Assembly (NCBI GenBank): GCA_040255405.1
Contig: JBDZUX010000014.1
Location: 1-62,013, forward strand
From: 66-474 sp040255405
GTDB lineage: Bacteria > Pseudomonadota > Gammaproteobacteria > Xanthomonadales > Rhodanobacteraceae
Length of the DNA: 62,013 nucleotides
Direction: 5' to 3'
Notes under the pieces: model-generated
The model's input: only the letters and a program-made list of their open reading frames with translations
Databases searched by the model: none
What the model was told of the DNA's origin: nothing
Position numbers and translations under genes: made by a program
In this document: piece after piece, positions 16,662 to 25,730 of the stretch
Numbering within the stretch: the first letter of the stretch is position 1
Layout: each line of letters opens with the position of its first letter

Positions 16662-17045
16662 ATGAAGCGTCAATCGGGCATCACCCTGATCGGGTTCGTG
16701 ATCCTGCTGGTCATCCTGGCGTTCTTCGCCTACACCGCGATGAAGCTGGTGCCGGCCTACCTTGACTACTTCAACGTGGCCAAGGCAGTGAATACCGTCG
16801 CAACACAGTCAACCTCGGGCGACATGAGCATCGAGGAAGTGCAACGGCAGCTCGACACCCAGCAGTTGTCGCAATATTTCGCCGACGAGGACATCGAGGC
16901 CAAGAACATCACGGTGGTCTCCACCCCGAACGGGGGCCGATCGCTGAAGCTGAGCTACGACAAGAAGATCCCGTGGATCTACAACATCGACTTCCTGGTG
17001 CACTTCGAGAAATCGGCGCCGCTGAAGGCGCAAGTGCAAGAGTGA
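16662..17045 (+). CDS. DUF4845 membrane protein
   Basis: A 127-residue protein with an N-terminal pilin-like hydrophobic helix (about 6-27, GITLIGFVILLVILAFFAYTA) and a small extracytoplasmic domain. It matches the DUF4845 family, which typically sits between lepB and rnc in Gamma- and Betaproteobacteria. The function is unknown; association with protein export is suggested only by context. Its stop is one base from the rnc start. Confidence 0.88.
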   Translation: MKRQSGITLIGFVILLVILAFFAYTAMKLVPAYLDYFNVAKAVNTVATQSTSGDMSIEEVQRQLDTQQLSQYFADEDIEAKNITVVSTPNGGRSLKLSYDKKIPWIYNIDFLVHFEKSAPLKAQVQE

Positions 17046-17046
17046 C

Positions 17047-17703
17047 GTGAAGCTCGGCTACCACTTCACCGACAAGGCCCTGCTGGAACTTGCCCTGACC
17101 CACCGCAGCGCCGGGCGCCCCAACAACGAGCGGCTGGAATTCCTGGGTGATGCGCTGGTGAACCTGGTGGTCGCCGAAATGTTGTTCGACGCGCGCGAGC
17201 GCGCCAGCGAGGGTGAACTCTCGCGGTTGCGCGCGCATCTCGTGAGCGAGCCAGCGCTGGCGGAGCGTGCGCGCGAATTGCGGTTGGGCGACGCGCTGAA
17301 ATTGGGTTCCGGCGAGCTCAAGAGCGGCGGGTTCCGGCGCGACTCCATCCTTGCCGACGCGTTCGAAGCACTGGTGGCCGCGATCTACCGCGACGGCGGA
17401 TTCCTTGCCTGTCGCGAGTGGTTGCACGGTGTTTTTGCCAAGCCGCTTGCGGAGGCGGGGCCGCCACAAAAGGATCCGAAAACCCGCCTGCAGGAATGGC
17501 TGCAGGGTCGCGGATTGCCGTTGCCGCGCTACGAGTTGCTGGCCGAACGGGGCGACGAACATGCGCGGACATTCGACGTGGTGTGCGCAATCGATCGGCC
17601 GCGCGCGGCGCGCTTCGAAGGCAGCGGCGGCAGCCGGCGCGCCGCCGAGCAGCAGGCAGCGGAGGCGGCGCTTGAAAATCTCGGTGCATCCGAAGCGCCA
17701 TGA
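17047..17703 (+). CDS. rnc: Ribonuclease III
   Basis: A 218-residue double-strand-specific endoribonuclease that processes rRNA precursors and structured mRNAs. The signature NERLEFLGDAL (27-37) carries E31 and D35, with D104 and E107 (DAFEALVAAIY) completing the metal site. The double-stranded RNA-binding domain spans about 145-215. It starts with GTG one base after the DUF4845 stop, so the two are coupled. A long inverted repeat lies just downstream. Confidence 0.96.
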   Translation: MKLGYHFTDKALLELALTHRSAGRPNNERLEFLGDALVNLVVAEMLFDARERASEGELSRLRAHLVSEPALAERARELRLGDALKLGSGELKSGGFRRDSILADAFEALVAAIYRDGGFLACREWLHGVFAKPLAEAGPPQKDPKTRLQEWLQGRGLPLPRYELLAERGDEHARTFDVVCAIDRPRAARFEGSGGSRRAAEQQAAEAALENLGASEAP

Positions 17704-17720
17704 CGGGAAGAAGCTTTTTT

Positions 17721-17787
17721 GACACGGATGAGAACGGATCAATCAGCGCACTTTGCCTGTCCGTGGTGATCCGTGTAAATCCGTGTC
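17721..17787. repeat. Dispersed inverted repeat, family 1, copy A
   Basis: Arms 17721-17741 and 17767-17787 match at 17 of 21 positions. They are built from ACGGAT/ATCCGT units, with a 25-base loop. Related hairpins occur at 24515-24605 and 34922-35011. It follows rnc and could act as an RNA stabiliser or terminator-like structure. Confidence 0.75.
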
Positions 17788-17856
17788 CAATGCTTTTGAA
17801 TTGATGCTGACGCTCGATGCAATCGGGCATTTGTTCCTGATGGGACGTGGATATCA

Positions 17857-18750
17857 ATGAGCGATTCATTCCGCTGCGGCAACGTCGCCATCGTCGGGCG
17901 CCCGAACGTCGGCAAGTCGACGCTGCTGAATGCGCTGATCGACGCGCCCCTTTCCATCGTGACGCCGCGCGCGCACACCACCCGCCAGCGCATCCTGGGC
18001 ATTGCCAACTCTGCGGACGGGCAGATCCTCTACCTCGATACGCCGGGGCTGCATCGTGAAGCGAAACGCGCAATCAATCGCAGCCTGAATCGTGCGGTGC
18101 ACGGGGCGATCGCAGACGCCGACCTGGCCGTCCAGGTGGTGGCCGCGGAGCGCTGGGACGACGAAGACGCCGCGGTGTATGCGGCGCTGGCCGAGCGCGG
18201 CATTCCGCGCCTGCTCGCGGTCAACAAGGTCGATCGCGTCGCGGACAAGGCGAGACTGCTGCCGTTCGTGGAAGGGCTTGCGCGCGACCGGACATGGGAC
18301 GAAGTGTTCATGGTCAGCGCGCAAAAACGCACGGGCCTTGCCGAACTCGAGCGCGCGATCCTGGCGCGCCTGCCGGAGGGCGAGCCGCGCTACGACATGG
18401 ACACCTTCACCGATCGCAGCGAACGATTCCTCGCCGCCGAGCTGGTGCGTGAGCAATTGATGCGCCAGTTGGGCGAGGAATTGCCCTACGCGACTTCGGT
18501 CGAGATCGAGCGCTTCGAGAATCGTCCCGATGGAGTTGCCGAAATCCATGCGGTGGTGTGGGTCGAACGCGAGGGCCAGAAAGCCATCGTGATCGGCGCG
18601 GGCGGACGCCGCGCCAAGGCCATCGGCAGCGCGGCACGGCGCGGCATCGAGTCGCTGCTCGGTCACAAGGTGTTCCTGAAACTGTGGGTGCGCGTGCGTG
18701 CCGGCTGGTCGGACGACGAGGCCGCGCTGAAGCAGTTCGGGTATGAGTAG
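17857..18750 (+). CDS. era: GTPase Era
   Basis: A 297-residue GTPase that binds the 3' end of 16S rRNA during 30S maturation. GRPNVGKS (14-21) is the P-loop, with TTRQR in switch I, LDTPG and NKVD following. The KH RNA-binding domain fills the last 90 residues, with VIGAGGRRAK as the GxxG-type loop. Length is normal. Unlike in many relatives, a 153-base interval carrying an inverted repeat separates it from rnc. Confidence 0.96.
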   Translation: MSDSFRCGNVAIVGRPNVGKSTLLNALIDAPLSIVTPRAHTTRQRILGIANSADGQILYLDTPGLHREAKRAINRSLNRAVHGAIADADLAVQVVAAERWDDEDAAVYAALAERGIPRLLAVNKVDRVADKARLLPFVEGLARDRTWDEVFMVSAQKRTGLAELERAILARLPEGEPRYDMDTFTDRSERFLAAELVREQLMRQLGEELPYATSVEIERFENRPDGVAEIHAVVWVEREGQKAIVIGAGGRRAKAIGSAARRGIESLLGHKVFLKLWVRVRAGWSDDEAALKQFGYE

Positions 18751-18752
18751 AG

Positions 18753-18845
18753 CCGGGAATCGGGAATGGGGATTCGGGAATCGTAGAAGCCGAAAGCCGA
18801 GGAGCTATGCTTTTCGATTCACCATTCTCGATTCCCGATTCCCGG
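18753..18845. repeat. Large inverted repeat between era and recO
   Basis: The two 31-base arms (18753-18783 and 18815-18845) are built from GGGAATCGGGAAT units. The outer 15 positions pair perfectly, starting CCGGGAATCGGGAAT. The right arm overlaps the region just upstream of the recO ATG (18853), so it may hide or expose the recO start. Confidence 0.75.
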
Positions 18846-18852
18846 CCGTTCG

Positions 18853-19581
18853 ATGCGCATCGCCCAGCAACCCGCCTACGTGCTGCACGCCCGCGCCTGG
18901 CGCGAGACCAGCTTGCTGCTGGAGGCCTTCACGCGTGACTTCGGGCGCGTGGGCCTGGTGGCGCGCGGTGTGCGCGGCGCACGCGCGCGCCTGCCGCGTT
19001 CCGCACTGGAACCGTTGCAGGCGGTGCGCATGGACTGGACGGGGCGCGGCGAGCTGCAAACGCTGACGGCGGTCGAACCGGTGGGCGCGCCACACGCGTT
19101 TCGCGGCGACGTCCTGTTGTCGGCGATGTACGTGAATGAATTGCTGGTGCGGCTGACCGCGCGCAACGATCCGCTTCCGCGTCTGTTCGATCGATACGCC
19201 GCCTTGCTGGACGGCCTGCCGGGTGCGCCGTCGCTGCCTTGGCATCTGCGTTGTTTCGAACGTGACCTGCTGACCGCGATCGGCTACGCGCTGCAACTGG
19301 AAACGGCTGCCGGCACCGGCGAACCCATCGGCGAAGCGCGCGTCTACGACTACCTGCCGGAAGAGGGGCCGATCGATGCCGGTGAACAGCCGGGCCGCGC
19401 GCCTCCCGGCAGCGTCCGCGTGCGCGGTTCGGCGTTGCTCGCGCTGGCTACGGGGACGTTTCCCGATGCGGAAGATTTGGCTGCCTTGCGGCGCCTGATG
19501 CGGACCGTGATCGGCACGCACGTGGGTGAGCGCGGATTGCAGTCCTGGCGGGTGCTTGCGGGCACGCTGCGCCAAGGCTGA
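18853..19581 (+). CDS. recO: DNA repair protein RecO
   Basis: A 242-residue RecFOR-pathway protein that anneals SSB-coated single strands and loads RecA. The start RIAQQPAYVLHARAWRETSLLLEAFTRD forms the N-terminal OB fold with the family's R-E-T-S motif, and a helical C-terminal domain follows. The cysteines of the zinc site found in some homologues are not evident. It lies after era, the typical order, but the era-recO interval contains a large inverted repeat. Confidence 0.92.
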   Translation: MRIAQQPAYVLHARAWRETSLLLEAFTRDFGRVGLVARGVRGARARLPRSALEPLQAVRMDWTGRGELQTLTAVEPVGAPHAFRGDVLLSAMYVNELLVRLTARNDPLPRLFDRYAALLDGLPGAPSLPWHLRCFERDLLTAIGYALQLETAAGTGEPIGEARVYDYLPEEGPIDAGEQPGRAPPGSVRVRGSALLALATGTFPDAEDLAALRRLMRTVIGTHVGERGLQSWRVLAGTLRQG

Positions 19582-19583
19582 AG

Positions 19584-20369
19584 TCATGCGTCGGCTTCCC
19601 CCATGACGGCGTGCTGGCTGGCATGGGTTTCCGTGAGCGCGTGGCGAAAATCCTGCAGCGCGTTCCGGATGGATGCAGCATCGGCATCGGCTTCCAGCGC
19701 GTGCTGCAGCGTGGCAGTGGCGGAGGCCAGCCTCGAGGCGCCGCAGAAGCCGCAGGATGCCTGCAGCCGGTGCAGAAGCGGCCGCAGCGATTGCGGTTCG
19801 CCGCCTGCATCATCCAGTTGTTCCTGTACCCTCGGCAACTCCTGTTCGAAGAACAGTCGTCGCAGCCTGACCATGGCGTCCTTCGAACCGCAGGCGCGCA
19901 GAGCGACATCGTCATCGAGGGCCGGGCCGTTGGCGCACCCGTGCCGGCGCAGCGCGTCGCGCAAGGTGTCCAGCGCCATGGGCTTTGGCAGTACCTCGAC
20001 GAAACCCGCCTGCAGCAGCGCCGCGACCGTGGCATCGCGTGCGGCGCTGGTGGCGAGGGCCGGCGCAGCACGCGAGGCTGCACCGGGATCGCCGCGCAGC
20101 GCAGCAAGCACGGCGTCGCCGTTTCGGCCGGGCAGGCGGTGATCGAGGATCAGCAGGTCGAAAACCCGTGCGCGCGCAAGCCGCAACGCCGCCTCGCCGT
20201 CGCCGCAGTCGGTCAAATCGGCGCCGCAGGCGCGGATGCCCTCGGCGAGGAATGCGCGGCTGACCGGATCGTCTTCGGCCAGGAGCACTCGAAAGTGCGT
20301 GGCGGCGGCAGGTCCCAAGCTCTCGTTGGCATCCATTCGGACGTGGGCTGGCACAATCGGGTCAGTCAT
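19584..20369 (-). CDS. Receiver-Hpt two-component protein without an output domain
   Basis: A 261-residue protein with a receiver domain (about 26-142: E32-D33-D34, phospho-acceptor D76 in LILDHRLPG, K129) followed by a histidine phosphotransfer domain (about 155-258) in which H200 of HRLQASCGFCG is the likely phospho-site. No DNA-binding or enzymatic domain is present, so it should pass phosphate to or from partners encoded elsewhere. No sensor kinase is adjacent. Its ATG is only 17 bases from the GTG of the divergent YdbH-like gene, so promoters must overlap coding sequence. It converges on recO with two bases between stops. Confidence 0.8.
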   Translation of the reverse strand: MTDPIVPAHVRMDANESLGPAAATHFRVLLAEDDPVSRAFLAEGIRACGADLTDCGDGEAALRLARARVFDLLILDHRLPGRNGDAVLAALRGDPGAASRAAPALATSAARDATVAALLQAGFVEVLPKPMALDTLRDALRRHGCANGPALDDDVALRACGSKDAMVRLRRLFFEQELPRVQEQLDDAGGEPQSLRPLLHRLQASCGFCGASRLASATATLQHALEADADAASIRNALQDFRHALTETHASQHAVMGEADA

Positions 20370-20386
20370 AGCGGAAAAGGGTTCCC

Positions 20387-22414
20387 GTGACAAGTTGGCG
20401 CCGGTGGCTGGTGGCGGCATGTCTGCTGCTCGCGTGCGCATGCGCGCGGGCGGCCGTGCGCATGCAGGCCGAATCGCTGACGTTGCCCGGCGTCACCCTG
20501 GCCGACGTGCGGATGGACGCATCGCTGGGCGCCGACGGGCGCCCGCAGCTGACGTTGCAGGCCGCCAAGGTGTCGGTGCCGGCGCTCGGGTGGCGCGATG
20601 TCGCGCTCGATCTGAAAGGCGAACCGCGGCAGGCGGGCGGCAATGCCTGGAAGTTCACCGGCCACGTGGCGACCCGGCGCGCACCCGGCGATGCGCTGGC
20701 CGATGCCAACCTCGTGATCGTCTACGATCCCGAGGGCGGCACGCTGGCGGTGGATGTGCAACAGGGCAAGAGCGTGCTCAGCGCCCTGATGCCGCTCGAC
20801 CAGACCACCCACGTCCAGATGACGCTGGCGGCGCTGCCGCTGGCCTGGCTGCGTGGCGTGCTGGCTTCGGCGTGGCCCGACGGCAGGCTCAACGGTGGTG
20901 AGGTGGCCGGGACCGTGGCGCTTGACCTGGCCACCGGCGGCACGCGGATCACCGGACGCGTCGATGTCACCGATGCGTCGCTCGACAGCAGGGCCGGAAC
21001 CATCGCGGCCCAGAAACTCGACGCCGCTGGTACGTTCCGGATCGAGAACGGGCCGGCCTCCACGGCCGCGATGTTCGATGGCTCGTTGCGCGGCGGGCAG
21101 CTGTTGCTGGGGCCGTTGTACGCGCAGTTGCCTTCGCACCCCGCCAGCCTGCACGTGTCCGCCACGTTGGGAGCTGCGGGCATCGCCATCGACTCGCTCG
21201 ACTTCGATGATCGCGATGCGTTGCGCGTTTCGGGAAGCCTGGGTTTTGATCGCAAGGGCGCGGTCGCGAAACTCGACCTCACCCGTTTCGCGGCGACTTT
21301 CCCGGCAGCCTATGTGCGTTACGGCACCACGTTCGTGCAAGACCTCACCGGGTTCGCGAAACTCGATACATCGGGTTCCGTCACCGGTTCGATGCGGCTC
21401 GAGGACGGCGCGTTGAATGCATTCAACCTGTCCGCCGAGAACGTGTCGATGGACAGCCACGGCGGCAGCCTCGCGATATCCGGCCTGGACGGCAAGCTCG
21501 ATTGGCGGGCAAAGGCTTCGCGCCCGGCGACCACGTTGAGCTGGAACGCGCTGGCGATGTACCGCATCGCATTCGGGCCGGCCAGGCTCGAACTCGAGGA
21601 TTCATCGGGGGCGCTGACGCTGCGCGCACCGGTGACGACCACGTTGCTCGGCGGTTCGTTCCAGCTCAACCGTTTCGTGTGGCGACCCGATGCCGGGAAG
21701 GCTAGGCAGTTGTCGGCCGCGTTCGCCGTGACCGACGTCGACTTGCCGCAGTTGAGCAAGGCGCTGGGCTGGCCGGCGTTCGGCGGCAAGCTGGGCGGCG
21801 CGGTGCCCGACCTGGGCTACCGCGGCGATGAACTGGTGTTCGGAGGCGGCTTGTCGCTGGATGTTTTCGGCGGCTCGGTGAGCGTGACCAACCTCAGCAT
21901 GCTGCATCCGCTGGGCAGCACGCCGCGGCTCGCCGCCGACATCGACATGCAGCAACTGGATCTGGCGCAGCTGACGGGCGTGTTCGACTTCGGCGAAATC
22001 ACCGGACGCCTCGACGGAAAGGTCAAGGGCCTGGAACTGGTCAACTGGAATCCGGTTTCGTTCGAGGCGAAATTGACCGCCGACGACGGCGGCAAGATCA
22101 GCCAGCACGCCATCAAGAGCCTTACCGAAGTCGGCGGCGGCGGCATCGCGGGCGGACTGCAAAGCATTGCGCTGCGCGTGTTCAAGACCTTCGGATACTC
22201 GCGGATCGGACTGAGTTGCACGCTGGTGAAGGGCGTGTGCACGATGGGCGGCATCGCGCCCGACCCGGATCCGGACGACGCCGGTTACACCATTGTCGAA
22301 GGCAGCGGCCTGCCGCATATCACGGTGATCGGCCATCAGCGCGAAGTCGATTGGGCGACGCTGGTGAGCCGTTTGAAGACCGCGACGGAAGGCAATGGGC
22401 CGGTGATCAAATAA
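20387..22414 (+). CDS. YdbH-family (TamB/AsmA-like) intermembrane protein
   Basis: A 675-residue protein with an N-terminal signal or anchor (about 5-22) and a long repetitive beta-strand body, as in AsmA-like lipid-transport bridges. The C-terminal FDFGEITGRLDGKVKG and GGKISQHAIKSL segments are characteristic of the YdbH branch. In E. coli YdbH forms a bridge between the membranes with lipoprotein YnbE, with periplasmic YdbL as a third gene. Here the next gene, 84 bases on, encodes a lipoprotein with a YdbL-like domain, which supports the assignment. The start is a GTG at 20387 with AAAAGG upstream. Confidence 0.75.
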   Translation: MTSWRRWLVAACLLLACACARAAVRMQAESLTLPGVTLADVRMDASLGADGRPQLTLQAAKVSVPALGWRDVALDLKGEPRQAGGNAWKFTGHVATRRAPGDALADANLVIVYDPEGGTLAVDVQQGKSVLSALMPLDQTTHVQMTLAALPLAWLRGVLASAWPDGRLNGGEVAGTVALDLATGGTRITGRVDVTDASLDSRAGTIAAQKLDAAGTFRIENGPASTAAMFDGSLRGGQLLLGPLYAQLPSHPASLHVSATLGAAGIAIDSLDFDDRDALRVSGSLGFDRKGAVAKLDLTRFAATFPAAYVRYGTTFVQDLTGFAKLDTSGSVTGSMRLEDGALNAFNLSAENVSMDSHGGSLAISGLDGKLDWRAKASRPATTLSWNALAMYRIAFGPARLELEDSSGALTLRAPVTTTLLGGSFQLNRFVWRPDAGKARQLSAAFAVTDVDLPQLSKALGWPAFGGKLGGAVPDLGYRGDELVFGGGLSLDVFGGSVSVTNLSMLHPLGSTPRLAADIDMQQLDLAQLTGVFDFGEITGRLDGKVKGLELVNWNPVSFEAKLTADDGGKISQHAIKSLTEVGGGGIAGGLQSIALRVFKTFGYSRIGLSCTLVKGVCTMGGIAPDPDPDDAGYTIVEGSGLPHITVIGHQREVDWATLVSRLKTATEGNGPVIK

Positions 22415-22498
22415 GGCATTCGGTGCGAACGTGTAAACTCGAAAACCGCGGCGGTGCGGATGAATCACTGCCCGCCGCACCAACAACGGAGACATGCG

Positions 22499-23122
22499 AT
22501 GCGCAAATCGGCTTTCCTGCTCGCCTTCTCGCTGGCCCTGCTGGCCGGTTGCGTCACGATCAACGTATATTTCCCGGCGGCTGCCGCGCAACAGGCGGCC
22601 GACAAGGTGATTGGCAACATCATCGGCCCGGATGCTTCCGGGCCGTCGCCGGCGCCGCCTTCGAGCACGCAGCCGCCGCCGGCCAGCGCGCCGTCGCCGC
22701 AGCCCGAGCCGCTCTCGATGCGCGTGCTCGATGCGGTGATTCCGGCGGCCTATGCGGCCGAATCGCAACCCGACATCAACATCCGCACCCCGGCGATCCA
22801 GGCAATCGAAGCGCGGATGCGTGGCCGCTTCCAGTCGACCTTGCAGGGCCTGCTCGAGTCCGGGGCGATCGGCTTCACCCACAACGGCGACGTCGCGATC
22901 CGCGACGCTTCGAAGATCCCGTTGGCACAGCGCGGGCAGGCCACCCGGGCCGTCGCCGCCGAGAACGCCGACCGTGCCGAGTTGTACAAGCAGATCGCGG
23001 CGGCCAACGGCCATCCGGAATGGGCGCGGCGCATGCGCGAATCGTTTGCGAAGCAATGGATCAGCCGTGCCCACGCGGGCTGGTACTACCAGGACGCCTC
23101 CGGCAACTGGCAGAGGAAATGA
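22499..23122 (+). CDS. Lipoprotein with YdbL-like (DUF1318) C-terminal domain
   Basis: A 207-residue lipoprotein: signal 1-17, lipidated C18 in LAGC. Next comes VTINVYFPAAAAQQAADKVI, an opener I know from DUF1318 lipoproteins that recalls the ITIN stretch of YnbE. A Pro/Ser-rich linker (about 46-75) leads to a DUF1318 domain (about 95-207) with GHPEWARRMRESFAKQW and a closing WYYQDASGNWQRK, which aligns well with the end of E. coli YdbL. It therefore looks like lipoprotein and YdbL functions in one chain beside the YdbH-like gene. The ATG at 22499 has GGAGA 7 bases upstream. Confidence 0.75.
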   Translation: MRKSAFLLAFSLALLAGCVTINVYFPAAAAQQAADKVIGNIIGPDASGPSPAPPSSTQPPPASAPSPQPEPLSMRVLDAVIPAAYAAESQPDINIRTPAIQAIEARMRGRFQSTLQGLLESGAIGFTHNGDVAIRDASKIPLAQRGQATRAVAAENADRAELYKQIAAANGHPEWARRMRESFAKQWISRAHAGWYYQDASGNWQRK

Positions 23123-23197
23123 CGACGGGATGCGGGATCCGGTCACGACCTGTTCGGTCGTGATCGGATCGTTCGACATGTCTGGCAAGATGCGCGG

Positions 23198-24517
23198 ATG
23201 AAAACGCCGCGCGGCGCAAGCTTCGAAACCACGATCGATGATCTTTCCCACGACGGGCGTGGCGTCGCGCACGTGGAGGGCAAGACCGTGTTCGTGGCCG
23301 ACGCGTTGCCGGGCGAACGGGTGCGCGCGAAGCTGGTCCGCAAACACCGCCACTTCAATGAGGCGCGCGCCGAAGAAATCCTCGTCGCGTCGCCGGACCG
23401 GGTCGAGCCCCGATGTCCGCATTTCGGCGTGTGTGGCGGCTGCGTGCTGCAGCACCTCGCACCGGCTGCGCAGATCGCGGCCAAGCAGAACGTGCTGGCG
23501 CAGAACTTCACGCGCATCGGGCATGTCGAACCCGCACGCTGGCTGGAACCGCTGACGTCGGACGTGTGGGGTTACCGCCGGCGTGCGCGGCTTTCGGTGA
23601 AGCACGTTCCGAAGAAGGGCAAGACACTGGTCGGTTTCCGCGAGCGCGATCCGCGCTTCGTGGCCGATCTCGCGCATTGCGACGTGCTGGACCCCGCGCT
23701 GGGCGAACATCTCGATGCGCTGGGTGCGTTGTTGAACGGCATGGAAGGCGCGGCCTCGATCCCGCAGATCGAATTTTCGGCGGGCGATGTGGTGCGGGCC
23801 CTGGTGTTCCGGCATCTCGTGCCGCTTTCCGAAGGTGATCGCGAAAAGCTCGTCGCGTTCGGGCGCGCGTACGGGTTCGTGATCCTGCTGCAACCCGGCG
23901 GAACCGACAGCGTGCATACGCTGGATGACGCGCCGGACGACTTGCACTACGCGTTGCCGGATTTCGACCTGAAGCTCGCCTTCACGCCGCTGGATTTCGT
24001 GCAGGTGAACGCGCGCATCAACCAGAAGATGATCGGGCACGCCCTGGATCTTTTGCGGCCGGGTCCGAAAGATCGCGTGCTCGACCTGTTCTGCGGGCTC
24101 GGCAACTTCAGCCTGCCGATCGCGCGACGCGCGGGCCACGTGTGCGGCGTGGAAGGCGAAGCCGGCCTGGTGGCGCGCGCACGCGCCAACGCGGAGGCGA
24201 ATGGCATCGACAACGCCGAGTTCCACGTCGGCGACCTTGCCGGCGAGGTGCGCGGCAGTGCATGGGCGCGTGCCGAATGGGACTTGATGTTGCTCGACCC
24301 GCCCCGCAGCGGCGCCGACGAACTGTTGAAGCAGCTACCCGGAAAGACGGTGCAGCGGGTGGTGTACGTCTCGTGTCACCCGGCATCGTTTGCGCGCGAT
24401 GCCGGCACGCTGGTGCGCGGGCACGGTTTCCGGCTGGAAGCCGCGGGCGTGATGGACATGTTTCCGCATACGGCGCACGTCGAATCGATCGCGTTGTTCG
24501 AGCGAAGCGCGTTCTGA
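23198..24517 (+). CDS. rlmD: 23S rRNA (uracil-1939) C5-methyltransferase RlmD
   Basis: A 439-residue SAM enzyme with an N-terminal TRAM domain (about 8-65). C73, C79, C82 and C161 form the [4Fe-4S] site (CPHFGVCGGC and AHC). The methyltransferase domain has DLFCGLGNFSLP for SAM and the nucleophile C393 in YVSCHP. All features fit RlmD (RumA), which modifies U1939 of 23S rRNA. Its TGA is the first three bases of a family-1 inverted-repeat arm. Confidence 0.95.
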   Translation: MKTPRGASFETTIDDLSHDGRGVAHVEGKTVFVADALPGERVRAKLVRKHRHFNEARAEEILVASPDRVEPRCPHFGVCGGCVLQHLAPAAQIAAKQNVLAQNFTRIGHVEPARWLEPLTSDVWGYRRRARLSVKHVPKKGKTLVGFRERDPRFVADLAHCDVLDPALGEHLDALGALLNGMEGAASIPQIEFSAGDVVRALVFRHLVPLSEGDREKLVAFGRAYGFVILLQPGGTDSVHTLDDAPDDLHYALPDFDLKLAFTPLDFVQVNARINQKMIGHALDLLRPGPKDRVLDLFCGLGNFSLPIARRAGHVCGVEGEAGLVARARANAEANGIDNAEFHVGDLAGEVRGSAWARAEWDLMLLDPPRSGADELLKQLPGKTVQRVVYVSCHPASFARDAGTLVRGHGFRLEAAGVMDMFPHTAHVESIALFERSAF

Positions 24518-24605
24518 TGCGGATCGGCGCGGATCAAGGCGGATAAAGCAGGCAAGGCTGGCAAGCGTAGCGGTTTCTGATTCTGATCCGCGTTCATCCG
24601 CGTCC
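24515..24605. repeat. Dispersed inverted repeat, family 1, copy B
   Basis: Arms 24515-24536 and 24584-24605 match at 17 of 22 positions and share GCGGATCA. The left arm begins on the rlmD stop codon. The spacer contains GGATAAAGC, also found in copy C, and the right arm is followed by AATGC, as in copy A. Confidence 0.75.
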
Positions 24606-24713
24606 AATGCCTTTCAATCAGTGGCGCCTTGGTCCACGTATCCCGAGTCCCGGGTCCCGCCGGTATTGCCGTATCATCACCGGTTTGCGCAATCCGACAC
24701 GGAATCGTTCTGC

Positions 24714-25730
24714 ATGCTGGTCATCGGAATCGAAGGCAGGCAACTCGCCGGGCACGAAAGGACGCGGCTGCTGGCGCCCGAAGTCAGTGGCGCGATCCTG
24801 TTCACGCGCAACTACGCCGATCGCGCGCAGTTGGGCGCGCTGGTCGATGCGATCCGCAACCTGCGTGGCGACGACTTCGTGATCTGTGTCGACCACGAAG
24901 GCGGCCCGGTGCAGCGTTTCCGCGACGGGTTCACGCGCCTGCCGCCGTTGGCCAGCATCGGCGAGCTGTATCACCGTGACCGCGACGCGGCCGTCGCGAT
25001 GGCGGAAATGCATGCAATCGTGATGGCCAGCGAGGTGCGCGCCAGCGGGATCGATCTTTCCTTCGCGCCGGTGGTCGATCTCGCCCGCGGCAACCGGGTG
25101 ATTGCCGATCGCGCGTTCGATGCCGATCCGCAGGTGGTGGCGGAGCTTGCCTCGGCTTACGTGCGAGGGATGCGCCTTGCCGGCATGGCTGCCACGCTCA
25201 AGCATTACCCGGGGCACGGATCGATCCCGGAGGATACGCACCTGCAGGCGGCGGTCGACCCGCGGCCGCTGGATGCGATCCGTGCCGCCGACTTGGTGCC
25301 GTTCGTGGAAGGTTTCGCCAGTGGCGCCGAAGCCGTGATGGTCGCGCACGTCACCTATCCCGCCATCGACGCGCGCGCAGCGGGCTATTCGCAAACCTGG
25401 ATCGACATCCTGCGTGGCGACCTGGGGTTCGACGGTGTGGTGTTCAGCGACGATGTCGGCATGGCCGCGGCGGAATCGGCCGGCGGCATCGGCGAGCGCG
25501 TCCTTGCGCACCTCGGTGCCGGCTGCGACCTGGTGCTGGTATGCCATCCGGCGATGGTGGACGCGGCGATCGAAGCGGTGCGCGGGCGGCAACCCTGTGC
25601 AACTGGAAAGGTCGCGAGCCTGTGCGGCACGGTGGCGCTCGGTTGGGACGCCCTGCTGGACGATCCGCAGCACGCGCGCTACGTCGAGGCGCTGGCCAGC
25701 TTGTCCACGCCGGAAGCGAGCCGGGCATGA
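24714..25730 (+). CDS. nagZ: Beta-N-acetylhexosaminidase NagZ
   Basis: A 338-residue cytoplasmic GH3 enzyme that removes GlcNAc from anhydro-muropeptides in peptidoglycan recycling. D60-H-E-G-G and RFRDGF, the KHYPGHG motif with its catalytic His (followed by PEDTH), and the nucleophile Asp in FSDDVGM are all present. Length is typical. The ATG at 24714 was preferred over an upstream in-frame start because MLVIGIEG is the family opener. Its stop overlaps the start of the next gene (ATGA). Confidence 0.95.
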   Translation: MLVIGIEGRQLAGHERTRLLAPEVSGAILFTRNYADRAQLGALVDAIRNLRGDDFVICVDHEGGPVQRFRDGFTRLPPLASIGELYHRDRDAAVAMAEMHAIVMASEVRASGIDLSFAPVVDLARGNRVIADRAFDADPQVVAELASAYVRGMRLAGMAATLKHYPGHGSIPEDTHLQAAVDPRPLDAIRAADLVPFVEGFASGAEAVMVAHVTYPAIDARAAGYSQTWIDILRGDLGFDGVVFSDDVGMAAAESAGGIGERVLAHLGAGCDLVLVCHPAMVDAAIEAVRGRQPCATGKVASLCGTVALGWDALLDDPQHARYVEALASLSTPEASRA

